From: Corallochytrium limacisporum
Lineage: Eukaryota > Opisthokonta
Reading direction: 5' to 3'
Assembly: GCA_002811645.1 (NCBI GenBank)
Contig: PDIP01000074.1
Location: forward strand, 1-46,457
Length of the DNA: 46,457 nucleotides
Under the pieces are notes generated by a model, which was given only the letters and a program-made list of their open reading frames with translations, had not been told where the DNA came from and made no database searches. A program made the position numbers and the translations under genes. Positions 1 to 8,313 of this stretch are shown here, in pieces; positions within the stretch are counted from its first letter, which is position 1; every line of letters starts with the position of its first letter.

Positions 1-20
1 CCTCACCCTCACCCTCAACA
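1..20. repeat. Telomere-variant-like CCCTCA repeat at left end
   Basis: The first bases are about three copies of CCCTCA, which read outward as TGAGGG. TGAGGG differs by one base from the TTAGGG unit seen at the opposite end of the window. The array is too short to prove a telomere, but its position exactly at the sequence end fits an assembly that stopped at a telomeric or subtelomeric array. Confidence 0.4.
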
Positions 21-252
21 TGAGTAACTCCTGCAATGGCAAGTCAACTCGCCGTAGGAACAAGGTACCTTGGGTAGTCGTTTCCGCCCGATCTTGATTC
101 ATTGTACTTTTAACCTGATGCGATGACACATGAGTTTTAATTTGACGCCAATAGAAGTGTGTGTTTCAGTAGAAGTGCTGGTTATGCGGCTGGATGTGCT
201 GTTTGGCAATCTGATGACGTGCCATTAGATGGATGGCCACTAGGATGTGACT

Positions 253-1623
253 CTACTCTGTCTGCATGACAATTTGGATTGGCCCAAAGTCGGTGCCCAT
301 TGAGAGCGTTAGGAGACCGGTTGCATCATCGTATTGTCCAGTAGGGTCGTATATGTTCTCCATGGGCCAGTCGTTTTGGAGGTAGAGATCCAAGTCAGTG
401 ACCTCTCCAGTGGGGGTGATAGTCATCTTGAAAATATCGAATTGAGCCCAATGTTGACTCGTTAACATGATTCTGCCAAATCGGATGTATCCGTTTTCAT
501 CACGATAACCAAGCGCTGGTTCAGGCCACATGTCTCTGACGGTAGTACCCCAGAAACGTGACTGGGTGTAGTCAAGTTCAAAGACACTGATATCCTCAGA
601 AATTTCAAAGATTGCGTGTGCGCTCGTCTCCGTCTGCCAGGGGTCATCTTCATCCATGGCCACCACGACGGTGTAGCTGCCTTTGGTGCCGTCTGCCCAG
701 CTGACGAAGTTGCCAGTGGATTCGGGCTGGGCAAGTGCAACATAGCCTGTTTTTGACGTGTCGGACGGATCACTGGTAATCAATATGGTTACGCCTGGGT
801 CCATGACCCATGGTGATGGTTTGTTTAGGTATGACCCATTTTGGTACAGACGAAGCTTGCCTGGTCCGTCCGCAACTACCTTAACTGTGGCACGGTTGGG
901 TGGAGGCGGATAGTTATCTTCAAACCAATTCGCAACCGAGCCGTAGTTGGGTCGAGAGTTCACTGGGTCTAGGAGGTCCGTACGCCAGGCGCCATAGCCG
1001 TAAAATGTTGTTTGCACCGGCAAATATTTATATAAAGTGGAATCCCCGGTCAGCCAGCCGAAAACTGACCTCATGATAACGTTGCCGTACTCGTCGAAGT
1101 CGGCACCGACGGTGAAGTTGGACTTACCACCAAGAGCCCAGTCGTACTCGTAGTATCCGTCTTCGAGGACGGTCGTGTCGTATGAGCTGCGACTATATGT
1201 AAAGGCAACCTTGGTAAATTTAGCATCTGTGACCGTGCCGGTCATGCAGGCTTCTGTGTGCTGCTCGACTGTAAACACCACACCCCAACCATCAGTTCTT
1301 GTAGCCGTCTGCCAAATTTTGGCGCAGCCGTACCCAAGTTCTTCTTGCGCGACCGACTGCCCAGGGTCGGGTATTCTTTCGACAGTGGTTGACACTAGCA
1401 GAGTGTCGCCGTCAGGGGTATGGACAATCTCCGTTGTAATGCCGTCATCGAGTGTGCCCTCCATGGACACCGCGTTGGTCTTATGGACCAGACTCTCTAC
1501 CGTAAGTATGGCCGCCTTGTCAGCGCCGATCTGTCGACTATCTTCGGTAGGCATGCCCTGCACAGCGTCAAGCATGCTGCCGAGGCTAGCAAATAGGAAC
1601 AGAGTTTTTTCAACAAATTTCAT
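253..1623 (-). CDS. Secreted protein of unknown family (456 aa)
   Basis: This is an uninterrupted reading frame on the minus strand. The ATG at 1623 is chosen because it places a hydrophobic signal peptide (MKFVEKTLFLFASLGSMLDA, likely cleaved after VQG) at the very N-terminus. The upstream in-frame ATG at 1692 would bury that signal behind 23 polar residues. The mature part is rich in Trp, Tyr, Asp and Thr, has several N-glycosylation sequons and a proline run (PPPP) near the middle, and looks beta-rich. No transmembrane segment follows, so it is probably released to the cell surface or outside. I do not recognise a catalytic motif or a known family. It may belong with the other secreted proteins of this left arm. 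Confidence 0.75.
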   Translation of the reverse strand: MKFVEKTLFLFASLGSMLDAVQGMPTEDSRQIGADKAAILTVESLVHKTNAVSMEGTLDDGITTEIVHTPDGDTLLVSTTVERIPDPGQSVAQEELGYGCAKIWQTATRTDGWGVVFTVEQHTEACMTGTVTDAKFTKVAFTYSRSSYDTTVLEDGYYEYDWALGGKSNFTVGADFDEYGNVIMRSVFGWLTGDSTLYKYLPVQTTFYGYGAWRTDLLDPVNSRPNYGSVANWFEDNYPPPPNRATVKVVADGPGKLRLYQNGSYLNKPSPWVMDPGVTILITSDPSDTSKTGYVALAQPESTGNFVSWADGTKGSYTVVVAMDEDDPWQTETSAHAIFEISEDISVFELDYTQSRFWGTTVRDMWPEPALGYRDENGYIRFGRIMLTSQHWAQFDIFKMTITPTGEVTDLDLYLQNDWPMENIYDPTGQYDDATGLLTLSMGTDFGPIQIVMQTE

Positions 1624-2201
1624 CTTGATATTTACGGATGTATAAGGAGAACAGAAAGTGTGGACCTTGATGTGGCGTGATCTGATTCCCATGTTCTCTG
1701 TCGGTGGTTCCCTCTGTCACTTAAATACCTGGAGCCCTCAGGTTTGTAAATCATTGTACGGAGCGCAATTGCCAAATCGAGACTGCTTGTATCAGTCTAG
1801 CAAAATTCCTAGTGGTCAGTATAACCAAGAGCCATTGTCTGCTCTTGGGAGGATATTACCTTCGCTGGGTATTCTTACCACTTTGGAGCATGTTACCACT
1901 TCGGAGATGAAGCCGATTGTGTACCTTAATTTTAAGAGGCGATAGCCTTGTCTTGCTCAGAATTGCTATGATGCCCTAGTGCATCATGTCAGGCTCACAA
2001 TGTTGTTCGCGTAACATGTTGACGCTCATTCTTAGCTTGACAGTGTTTTGTTAACTTTGGTATGGGAACCATTATCTTTAGGCATAAACTCAGGGAAAGT
2101 ATGACACACTTGCTCAGTGCACACATGAAACTCAGCCAAACGTGTCCGTGGCTGGTACTCAAATAATTCTCTTCGACTAGGATAAACGTAAGCGATTTGA
2201 C

Positions 2202-2327
2202 GTGGTATGGACACTAATTTGCAAGCGTCTACGGTGACCAGAGTGGTCCATAAACGGTAATTCTTCCTATGCTAACTCCTAAGAGATCACTCTATGTGAA
2301 CGGGGTGCATCATTGCGTCAACATTTC
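2202..2327 (+). repeat. Diverged direct repeat, copy 1
   Basis: This stretch of about 126 nt aligns with 2581-2707 in the same orientation. Shared blocks include GTGGTATG, CGGTGACCA and the 20-base core CCTAAGAGATCACTCTATGT, with scattered substitutions and small indels between them. The two copies start 379 nt apart. Confidence 0.7.
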
Positions 2328-2340
2328 GAAACCGAAACCT

Positions 2341-2520
2341 GAATGAAAGGCGTAGTATTTGTAGGAAGACACTGGAAGGAGGCCAAACACCACCCCTTTG
2401 ATAAGCACTGCCGCGGATCTACCAGTGCCAAACGTGCAACGGAAAGCCCGCCATGATGCCGTATGATCCTTCTGAGTTGACAGACTAGTGGGCACAACAC
2501 CACCGACCAGAAGCATGTCA
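2341..2520 (+). repeat. Inverted repeat arm A
   Basis: Read on the plus strand, this arm matches the reverse complement of 2765-2960 for about 180-190 nt at roughly 70-75 percent identity by eye. Shared blocks include AATGAAAGGC, GGAAGGAGGCCAAACACCAC, CAGTGCCAAACGTGCA and CGGAAAGCCCG. Short coding potential (MKG-V/M-VFV) is shared by both arms but breaks soon after, so this is probably a decayed gene or element fragment. Confidence 0.75.
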
Positions 2521-2580
2521 GCAGGATTTTCCTTGCGAAAACGATCGAATAGGATTATTTCAAGTGATCGAAAGATATCA

Positions 2581-2707
2581 GTGGTATGCTCACTAAATTG
2601 CAATCATCTTCGGTGACCATAGCAGTCTATAACCGTTTGATTCTTCCGATTATGACACCTAAGAGATCACTCTATGTAAACAGGTGGTACCATTGCATCA
2701 CCATTTC
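2581..2707 (+). repeat. Diverged direct repeat, copy 2
   Basis: This is the partner of 2202-2327 and keeps the core CCTAAGAGATCACTCTATGT. It lies between the two arms of an inverted repeat, so the local order is repeat 1, arm A, repeat 2, arm B reversed. Confidence 0.7.
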
Positions 2708-2764
2708 TCCAGCTTTGAATTGAAACATTCTATGTTTGCTTACCCAGGCTTAGGGGATAGGCTG

Positions 2765-2960
2765 CTGACTTGCTTCTGCTCGGTGGTGAGGTGCCCACTA
2801 TTCTCTCAACCCTGAAGGTTCATGCATTCTTCGTTCATGGGATGGAAAATGTATCGGGCTTTCCGGTGCACGTTTGGCACTGTTAGATGCCCTGAAGTGC
2901 TTATCCAACTAGTGGTGTTTGGCCTCCTTCCTGTGTAAAGACGAATACCATGCCTTTCAT
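2765..2960 (-). repeat. Inverted repeat arm B
   Basis: This arm is the reverse-oriented partner of 2341-2520. In this orientation the frame reads MKGMVFV and stops after about 19 codons. An upstream open stretch to about 3185 on the minus strand has no identifiable product. The two arms could pair as a long imperfect hairpin around the direct repeat at 2581-2707. Confidence 0.75.
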
Positions 2961-3952
2961 TGGGGTCGTACAGGAAAGGAGAAGGAAACCACAGTTCGCT
3001 AGCACCAGTGAAATCTGTCCATATGTTTGTATTTGCTCCGAATTGACGTGTCCCTTCCTTCCGACTATTGAAAGGAAAGGACAAATTCGCAGACTTTCAG
3101 TTGCGACCCAGTGGAAATCCTGCCAGGCTTCGAATTTCCCCAAGGGATCAAAAATAGGGAGCATATCAGTTCCAGGCCAATTCACCTTTTTGTGACTCTG
3201 GGCAAAAGCGAAAAATTGAATTCTCCGCGATTTTGGACTCTCTCACGGTAGAATTGACTTCCGGCTGTCGAACGGGTAAGACGAGAGGGAATCTTGGTTA
3301 TGTAAGCGTCATGAACTCTGACTACGAGTCCCAGCGAAGCGGCGCAACAGCGCGCCCGTCGCCCGACATGAGCCTTACTGATCACAACAGGGTTTGTAAA
3401 AGCAATAATTTTAGTCAAGAAACTGAGCACGTGGTTTTATGGAAGAACTCCGACAAACCAGTTTTTCGCTTTCCGATGGAGATATCGCAGAGAATCCTCC
3501 AGCGGTTCCGCGATCACTAAGAAAGTAGTTCGTACTGAGTACTTTGATTTCTTCATCTGTTCAATAGGGATCGGTAGCACCTATGAATACTTAGATGGAA
3601 CGATATGATTCAGATATGTCGAACACGAGGGACACACAGCACAAGCTAAAGTGCCTGTGCTTGGCAAAGGTATGGAGAACGACGATATGTCCCCAAGGAA
3701 ATAGCTTAGGGAATTGGAAGTGCCTACAGGGACATATCACCGCTAAACGATTGCGTTCCCGAACCTACTTCTGATTAAGTGGACTTCGTAATCATTGTCC
3801 ACGATTCTATGGTCTTCAGTACCATGATCTAAACAATAGTCTAATCGGTAAAGCTTGTATTGTGGTGTCAATTGATGGTACCACGGAGTTGTGCTAATCG
3901 AAAAGCGAGGCGATGACGAGGACTCTACTCAGGTTCAGCTGGTAAATCGGAA

Positions 3953-3966
3953 GGTTAGGGTTAGGT
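3953..3966 (+). repeat. Interstitial telomere-like motif
   Basis: The sequence GGTTAGGGTTAGGT contains about two TTAGGG units in phase. It lies inside the repeat-rich left region and resembles the terminal motif at 46442-46457. A chance occurrence is possible at this length. Confidence 0.4.
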
Positions 3967-4451
3967 GGTACATGCGTTTTGCTATCTGAGAAGCGAGAGC
4001 GAGACCTCGGTTTTCCTTCCTTGTCTAAGCACATATTATACCTTGCATATTCACGGCCGTGAATTTGACCTTACAGGGAGCGGAGAAAATTCACTGTCAA
4101 TCCGATGGACTCTCTGGTCAAGGGCATTCCGGCCCATAGTCGAGGACATTTTCCGGAGATCGGATAAGTATTGTGTTCTTTCCTTATAGAGTAATATTGC
4201 CTTCAGGACCGTCTTGTGTCTACCGATCACATGAAATGATTCTAGCCTTCAGCGTGGTCTCGCAGATTCTCGCAATGAAAAGGGAGAAGGTGGGAAGAAA
4301 CTTTTCTCAGGTTCAGGTTGGTTGATCGGAACTGCCTCTTTCATCGTATGCGTATGGTGGAGGGAGGTTGGGTGATGCTTGAGATTCGGGCTGCGACTTG
4401 CTTGTCGATGTTTTCGTGTGCTCTGGCGGGGCAGATGTGTTTGGAACTTGG

Positions 4452-5710
4452 TTATTCACAAAACTTGCTGGTGGTAAGTTGGGTACTCCGTACGCTTCCC
4501 AATGTTTGTTCCAGCTGTTGTAAGGCTTGGGGATCCATCTCCATAACGTTTATCATCTTCTTCCCTAGGTAAGTGATCCGTGCTTGTATGATGGCAAGAG
4601 GGACATCAGTAAGGGGTACACTTTCTGGACCACTGGTGCTTGCGGATAACGCAATTGTTAACTGGCGAGTCACTCTCGTACCATCTATCTCCATAAGTTT
4701 TTGTGGGCCTGAAAGACGCACTGAATTGCCGACTGCTACGAAGTTCAAAGAGACATTGACACCGGCAGGCTTCAATTGTGTGTTTAAAGCGTTGGCGAAC
4801 TCATACATTCCTCGTCGAAGGATTCCCGCGTTTTGTTGCCATTCTGAGTGGCTTCTGTCACAGTCGGAAGGAACGCACGGTGTAACTAGGAAGCAAGATC
4901 AGAATAGCGCGAACGTCCTCGATGTTCCATTACCATGTGCTCGACAATGAAGCTGCCAATATACACTCAGATACACATTAAAGGCATTCATCATGTGCTG
5001 GTAGAATAGGGGGATACTGTATCCTGGAAATGGATCATCCCGTGATTTGGGTTAAAGCCCCCCTGAGTTTGCACCTGCGCTCTGTCGCGGATTAATCCTG
5101 ACGGTGTTAGGCTGAGTCTCCATCAGGTCTGCTGTTACTTTGGCATTGCTAGAGTTTGGACTGGATATGTTTTCAATGAGCATGCGAGTTAACGTCGCTA
5201 CAAAATCATCGCAGACATTGGAGTACGTGTCGTGGATTTCATAGGTGGGGCAATTTCCAGGAAAGTCGTCCTGGCGAGCATCAGAAGACACAGAGAAGAA
5301 AGTAACGCCGTAGGCGTGCATACCATGATACCTGCTGTGGTCGCCAAAGTGATGTCCGCTGTGATGGGCCCCATTTTGACCAAAGTTTGCATACTGTGCA
5401 GAGCGCAAACTGGGGGTTTGGAACGAGAGGAACCGTTTCGCAACAAATATGGGAATCCAGGTTCCTAGGCACCCAGCTTGACTCCAATGTTGTAGCCACG
5501 ATCAGCGGCGGGTGCGCAACAGAAAAAGGATTCCATCTCGCTCCCCAGCAGATTTACCACTTCCTTTGGTACCAGGTTGTGCAGCCCAAGGCTTTGACCG
5601 AGAGGAATGAGCAGATTTTTCTCTGAAGATCTATCGATAGTTTGTGATGGATGGAGAAAGAAAAATCTTTGCGCACTCAGCCCGGGGCACCGTAGGCCGT
5701 CAACGCCTAT
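4452..5710 (-). CDS. Spliced or broken gene of unknown function, cysteine-bearing
   Basis: Three coding-like blocks lie in a row on the minus strand. Block 1 (about 5710-5468) contains the stretches NLLIPLGQSLGLHNLVPKE and FFCCAPAADRGYNIGVKLG. Block 2 (about 5400-5075) is His/Gly rich (GAHHSGHHFGDHSRYHG) and then reads NVCDDFVATLTRMLIEN. Block 3 (4885-4452) reads TPCVPSDCDRSHSEW and then a long balanced tail ending at TAA. Blocks 2 and 3 join in phase across a good intron candidate (4886-5074). The join between blocks 1 and 2 is not resolved: one phase-0 option would be donor GTCAAG near 5481 and acceptor CACAG near 5394, but that donor is poor. No initiating ATG is evident for block 1, so a further 5' exon or decay is likely. 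I do not recognise the family. It is either a rare multi-exon gene or a recent pseudogene. Confidence 0.45.
4886..5074 (-). other. Candidate spliceosomal intron (189 nt)
   Basis: On the minus strand the donor is G|GTGCAA and the acceptor is CTTGCTTCCTAG, preceded by a branch-like TTCTGAT 16-20 nt upstream and a pyrimidine-rich run. The phase is 1 on both sides (G joined to TT gives Val). Splicing removes a TAA (5052-5054) and a TGA and fuses two coding-like blocks. It is the only intron in the window I can argue for. Confidence 0.5.
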
Positions 5711-6293
5711 TTACTGCTGCATTTCTGCTTTGCACTTGCCATATAAAGTAGGAAAAGCCAAGGGAATCTTGCAATATGACGGGACTCTTAACTATAATAT
5801 ACGGTACGTTTTAAAAATATTGTTAACGAGATAGTCAAGTCATACCATTGTATTACTATTAAAACACATTTACTTATACCCAGATACCTTAATATAACGC
5901 ACTCGGCTTCGAAAATCTTCCCCTGCTGGATTCCTTTTCTCGGGTCAGTCCCGCTCGGTCCCGTGTCCGCGATTTCCGGAGTTCCGAATACTAGAGTCAT
6001 AGATGCACAGAGTCATTCTGCTCCAATGGTCACCGAAAACGGTTGCACACATAAAGCGCCACCTGTGACTCGCTCTCGTTCTTTTGGAGCTTTTGCGCAG
6101 ATGGAAACAACAACATTGGCCCTGTAACATGTGGGTACTTAAAGATCACACAAACTCACACACAACAGGGTACAAGGAGTGGAATGGCAATAGACCAAGT
6201 CAACGCAATAGGCTGATATCAGACATCTTGGCCGTTAAAGAATTCCAAAAAGACAGCAGTTTAGAGACACAGACAGAAACAGAAAAGGAGATA
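5711..6293. other. AT-rich intergenic region
   Basis: The first half is AT-rich with short runs of T and A. The second half leads into the small secreted protein gene at 6294. I see no RNA gene or conserved frame. Confidence 0.4.
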
Positions 6294-6656
6294 ATGCAGA
6301 TCTATTTCGTGATCGTGATTCTGCTGTCCGCTGGGACAGGCACCTTGGTACATGCTGCAACATTGGGCCGCCGTACAGGACAAACGTGCGAACAATGGCT
6401 CGAAACTACTATGTGTGCTGGGATTAATGATGGAGATGTGCAGCCACAAGCCCCTTATCCCAACACTGATGCCAGCAACACTCTTTGTGATTCTATTACT
6501 GAACAAAACTGCAATTCGACTTGCTGCATTAACCGATGGAAATGCTCGAACTATGCGGACTACTGTCCTTCAGGGACCGGCCTCAATGTAGCCAATGCGG
6601 ACCAAATAGTCTCTTTTTACACTGCCGCTGACACATGCTGCATTACATCAACTTAA
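6294..6656 (+). CDS. Small secreted cysteine-rich protein (120 aa)
   Basis: The start is the ATG at 6294 (context GGAGATAATGC), because it directly opens a signal peptide: MQIYFVIVILLSAGTG followed by TLVHA, with probable cleavage before ATLGRR. The mature chain is about 99 residues and holds ten cysteines, including two CC pairs (NSTCCINRWKC and DTCCITST), so up to five disulfides are possible. It has one or two N-glycosylation sequons and no membrane segment. Size, signal and cysteine density resemble secreted cysteine-rich effector or surface proteins of microbial eukaryotes, but I cannot name a family. An in-frame extension upstream to 6084 lacks coding character and would hide the signal peptide. 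Confidence 0.75.
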   Translation: MQIYFVIVILLSAGTGTLVHAATLGRRTGQTCEQWLETTMCAGINDGDVQPQAPYPNTDASNTLCDSITEQNCNSTCCINRWKCSNYADYCPSGTGLNVANADQIVSFYTAADTCCITST

Positions 6657-7290
6657 AATACATCATGTAGTAGAAGAAACACATCGGTCGTCATAGAAGA
6701 CAGACTAAGAATCTGTTGAGCCTTTTTACAAGAAAGCTTTCGTTTGATCTTCCTGATCGACTGAATGCGTTCCCAGCTAACTGACGGGGAGACACTACCG
6801 TTCCACTTTTCTGTTCACCAAACCCGCCCTTAGGTGAATCTTAATCAGAGGCGACGGATTAACCGTGAGTGAGAGCTGAATTTGCAGAGGCGGACTCATG
6901 AGACCCGCTCCAGTCGTCACCAACACTTCCCTCCTCTATTTTCTCTTGTATTCCCTTCCCTCCGGAACGGGAACCCAGCCTATTCAACCGGGAACTGATG
7001 CCGCCATCTAGAATCAAGATTCCGATTCCGGGCGAAATTAGTCCCGCCGCCCCCCCCCCCGGGGGGTCAGGAGACCGCGGCCTATACAGTTGACTGATTG
7101 AGGAGGGTTTCGGCGAGCAGCGTTCTTTGTGGTTTTATGGACTTTTGTCAACAGGGTCATATCGTCATATCTAAGTGTATTTGACGGCAGTCATCCAGGT
7201 ACAAAATGGTTGGCCAGCATAGATGCAAGTACTGCTCCTGGGATAAGGCGTAGTCACATGTTTAAGTGGTCGCCTGATCTGTTGACAAGT
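6657..7290. other. Intergenic region with a C11-G6 palindromic tract
   Basis: No gene is seen. At 7050-7066 there is a run of eleven C followed by six G, which can fold on itself, 225 bp before the SDR start. An open frame upstream of 7291 (from 7129) lacks an early ATG. It contains CATCCAG|GTACAA at about 7197, a possible splice donor or chance. Confidence 0.45.
7050..7066 (+). repeat. Poly-C/poly-G tract (C11G6)
   Basis: Eleven C followed directly by six G. This is one of a dozen 8-13 nt homopolymer C or G tracts in intergenic DNA of the left two thirds of the window. It lies on the sense strand, 225 bp upstream of the SDR gene. Confidence 0.8.
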
Positions 7291-8118
7291 ATGGTTTCTA
7301 AAGTGGCGCTTGTGTTCGGTGTGGGTGCTCGACGTGGCCTTGGTGGCGCTATTGCTGCCAAACTGGCCAAAGAATCATTTCATGTTGTTATGGTTGGAAG
7401 GACTGCGGAAAAATTGAAGGATACTCAAACCCAGATTGAAAATTCCGGTGGATCGGCCAGTTGGATCGCGATGAAGTGCATTGGACCCAGTCACGAATTC
7501 CAAATAGCTACTACTGATACCAAATTGATGGAAGAGGAAATAATTTCCGCTTTTAATTCTGCTGCCGATCATGGTAAATTGGAGCTCGTTGTGCAAAATC
7601 ACGGCCCAAACATGTTCCCTCCCACCGGGCCGGACATGCGGAACATGACCCTAGAGTTCAATCAGTACATGTGGGACAACAACTATGCAATCTCGTTCTT
7701 TGTGGGTCGCGAAACTGTACGGAGACTGCTTCCTCCAGAAAATGAGGAAGTAAGTGAACCATGCCAGGTTGGTACGCTGATTTTCACGGGTGCGACGGGC
7801 TCGGTGCGGGGCAAGCCGCCATTTGTGGCGTTCGCGCAGGCGAAGGCAGGGGTGCGAATGCTTGCACAGTCAATGTCACGGGAGTACGGACCAAGAGGCC
7901 TTCACGTTGCTCATGTTATTATTGATGCCGTGATTGCAGGTGAACGCATTGAAAAAGTCATTACCGCCATGCCACAACTTGGCATGACCAAGGAACGGAT
8001 CGACAAAACTGGTATGAATCTTGATGGCGCCGCTGAACTCTTTTATCACCTCCATACTCAACACCCGAATGCTTGGTCACATGAGACCGAGGTTCGGCCG
8101 TATTCAGAGAATTGGTAA
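7291..8118 (+). CDS. Short-chain dehydrogenase-like protein with FxxxK active site (275 aa)
   Basis: This is an atypical short-chain dehydrogenase/reductase with a Rossmann fold. The ATG at 7291 gives the canonical start (MVSKVALVFGVGARRGLG). The ATG at 7258 would add only 11 residues. The N-terminal glycine motif is GVGARRGLGGA, and QNHGPN stands where NNAG is usual. The active-site segment reads FTGATGS and then FVAFAQAKAG, so the catalytic Tyr of YxxxK is replaced by Phe (about residue 181) while Lys (about 185) is kept. The following LAQSMSREYGPRGLHVAHVIID strongly resembles a bacterial SDR group that also has FAxAK and is annotated without a proven substrate. Soluble and probably NAD(P)-binding. 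Catalysis without Tyr is uncertain. Gene transfer from bacteria is possible. It converges on the secreted-protein gene at 8314. Confidence 0.8.
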   Translation: MVSKVALVFGVGARRGLGGAIAAKLAKESFHVVMVGRTAEKLKDTQTQIENSGGSASWIAMKCIGPSHEFQIATTDTKLMEEEIISAFNSAADHGKLELVVQNHGPNMFPPTGPDMRNMTLEFNQYMWDNNYAISFFVGRETVRRLLPPENEEVSEPCQVGTLIFTGATGSVRGKPPFVAFAQAKAGVRMLAQSMSREYGPRGLHVAHVIIDAVIAGERIEKVITAMPQLGMTKERIDKTGMNLDGAAELFYHLHTQHPNAWSHETEVRPYSENW

Positions 8119-8313
8119 AGAACATCTGTAAACTCAGTCTCAGCCGGTGGAACCGAGTGTGAGCAGCTGCTTCAATGAGAGCATCTGACATGCATGGTGC
8201 AGGTTGTGTGATTCTATCAATGTAGCTCTTTCCTTCTTTGTCAAGTCTGGCATCAATTCCAAACCATTGTCCGATTTCAATGCTTACGAAGATGTCCAAC
8301 TGTACCTTTAATC

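Larger units (their letters stand above)
1624..4451. other. Gene-poor subtelomere-like stretch with degenerate repeats
   Basis: No convincing intact gene lies here. Short frames on both strands lack consistent coding character. The stretch holds a direct repeat pair, an inverted repeat pair, a telomere-like motif near 3954 and a shorter diverged direct repeat (about 3898-3950 against 4275-4330, sharing CTCAGGTTCAG and then ATCGGAA). It reads as decayed repetitive DNA. Confidence 0.55.

Noticed and set aside
1623-1692. Start at ATG 1692 for the first secreted protein
   Set aside because: It would place 23 polar residues before the signal peptide. The ATG at 1623 gives a normal secretory N-terminus.
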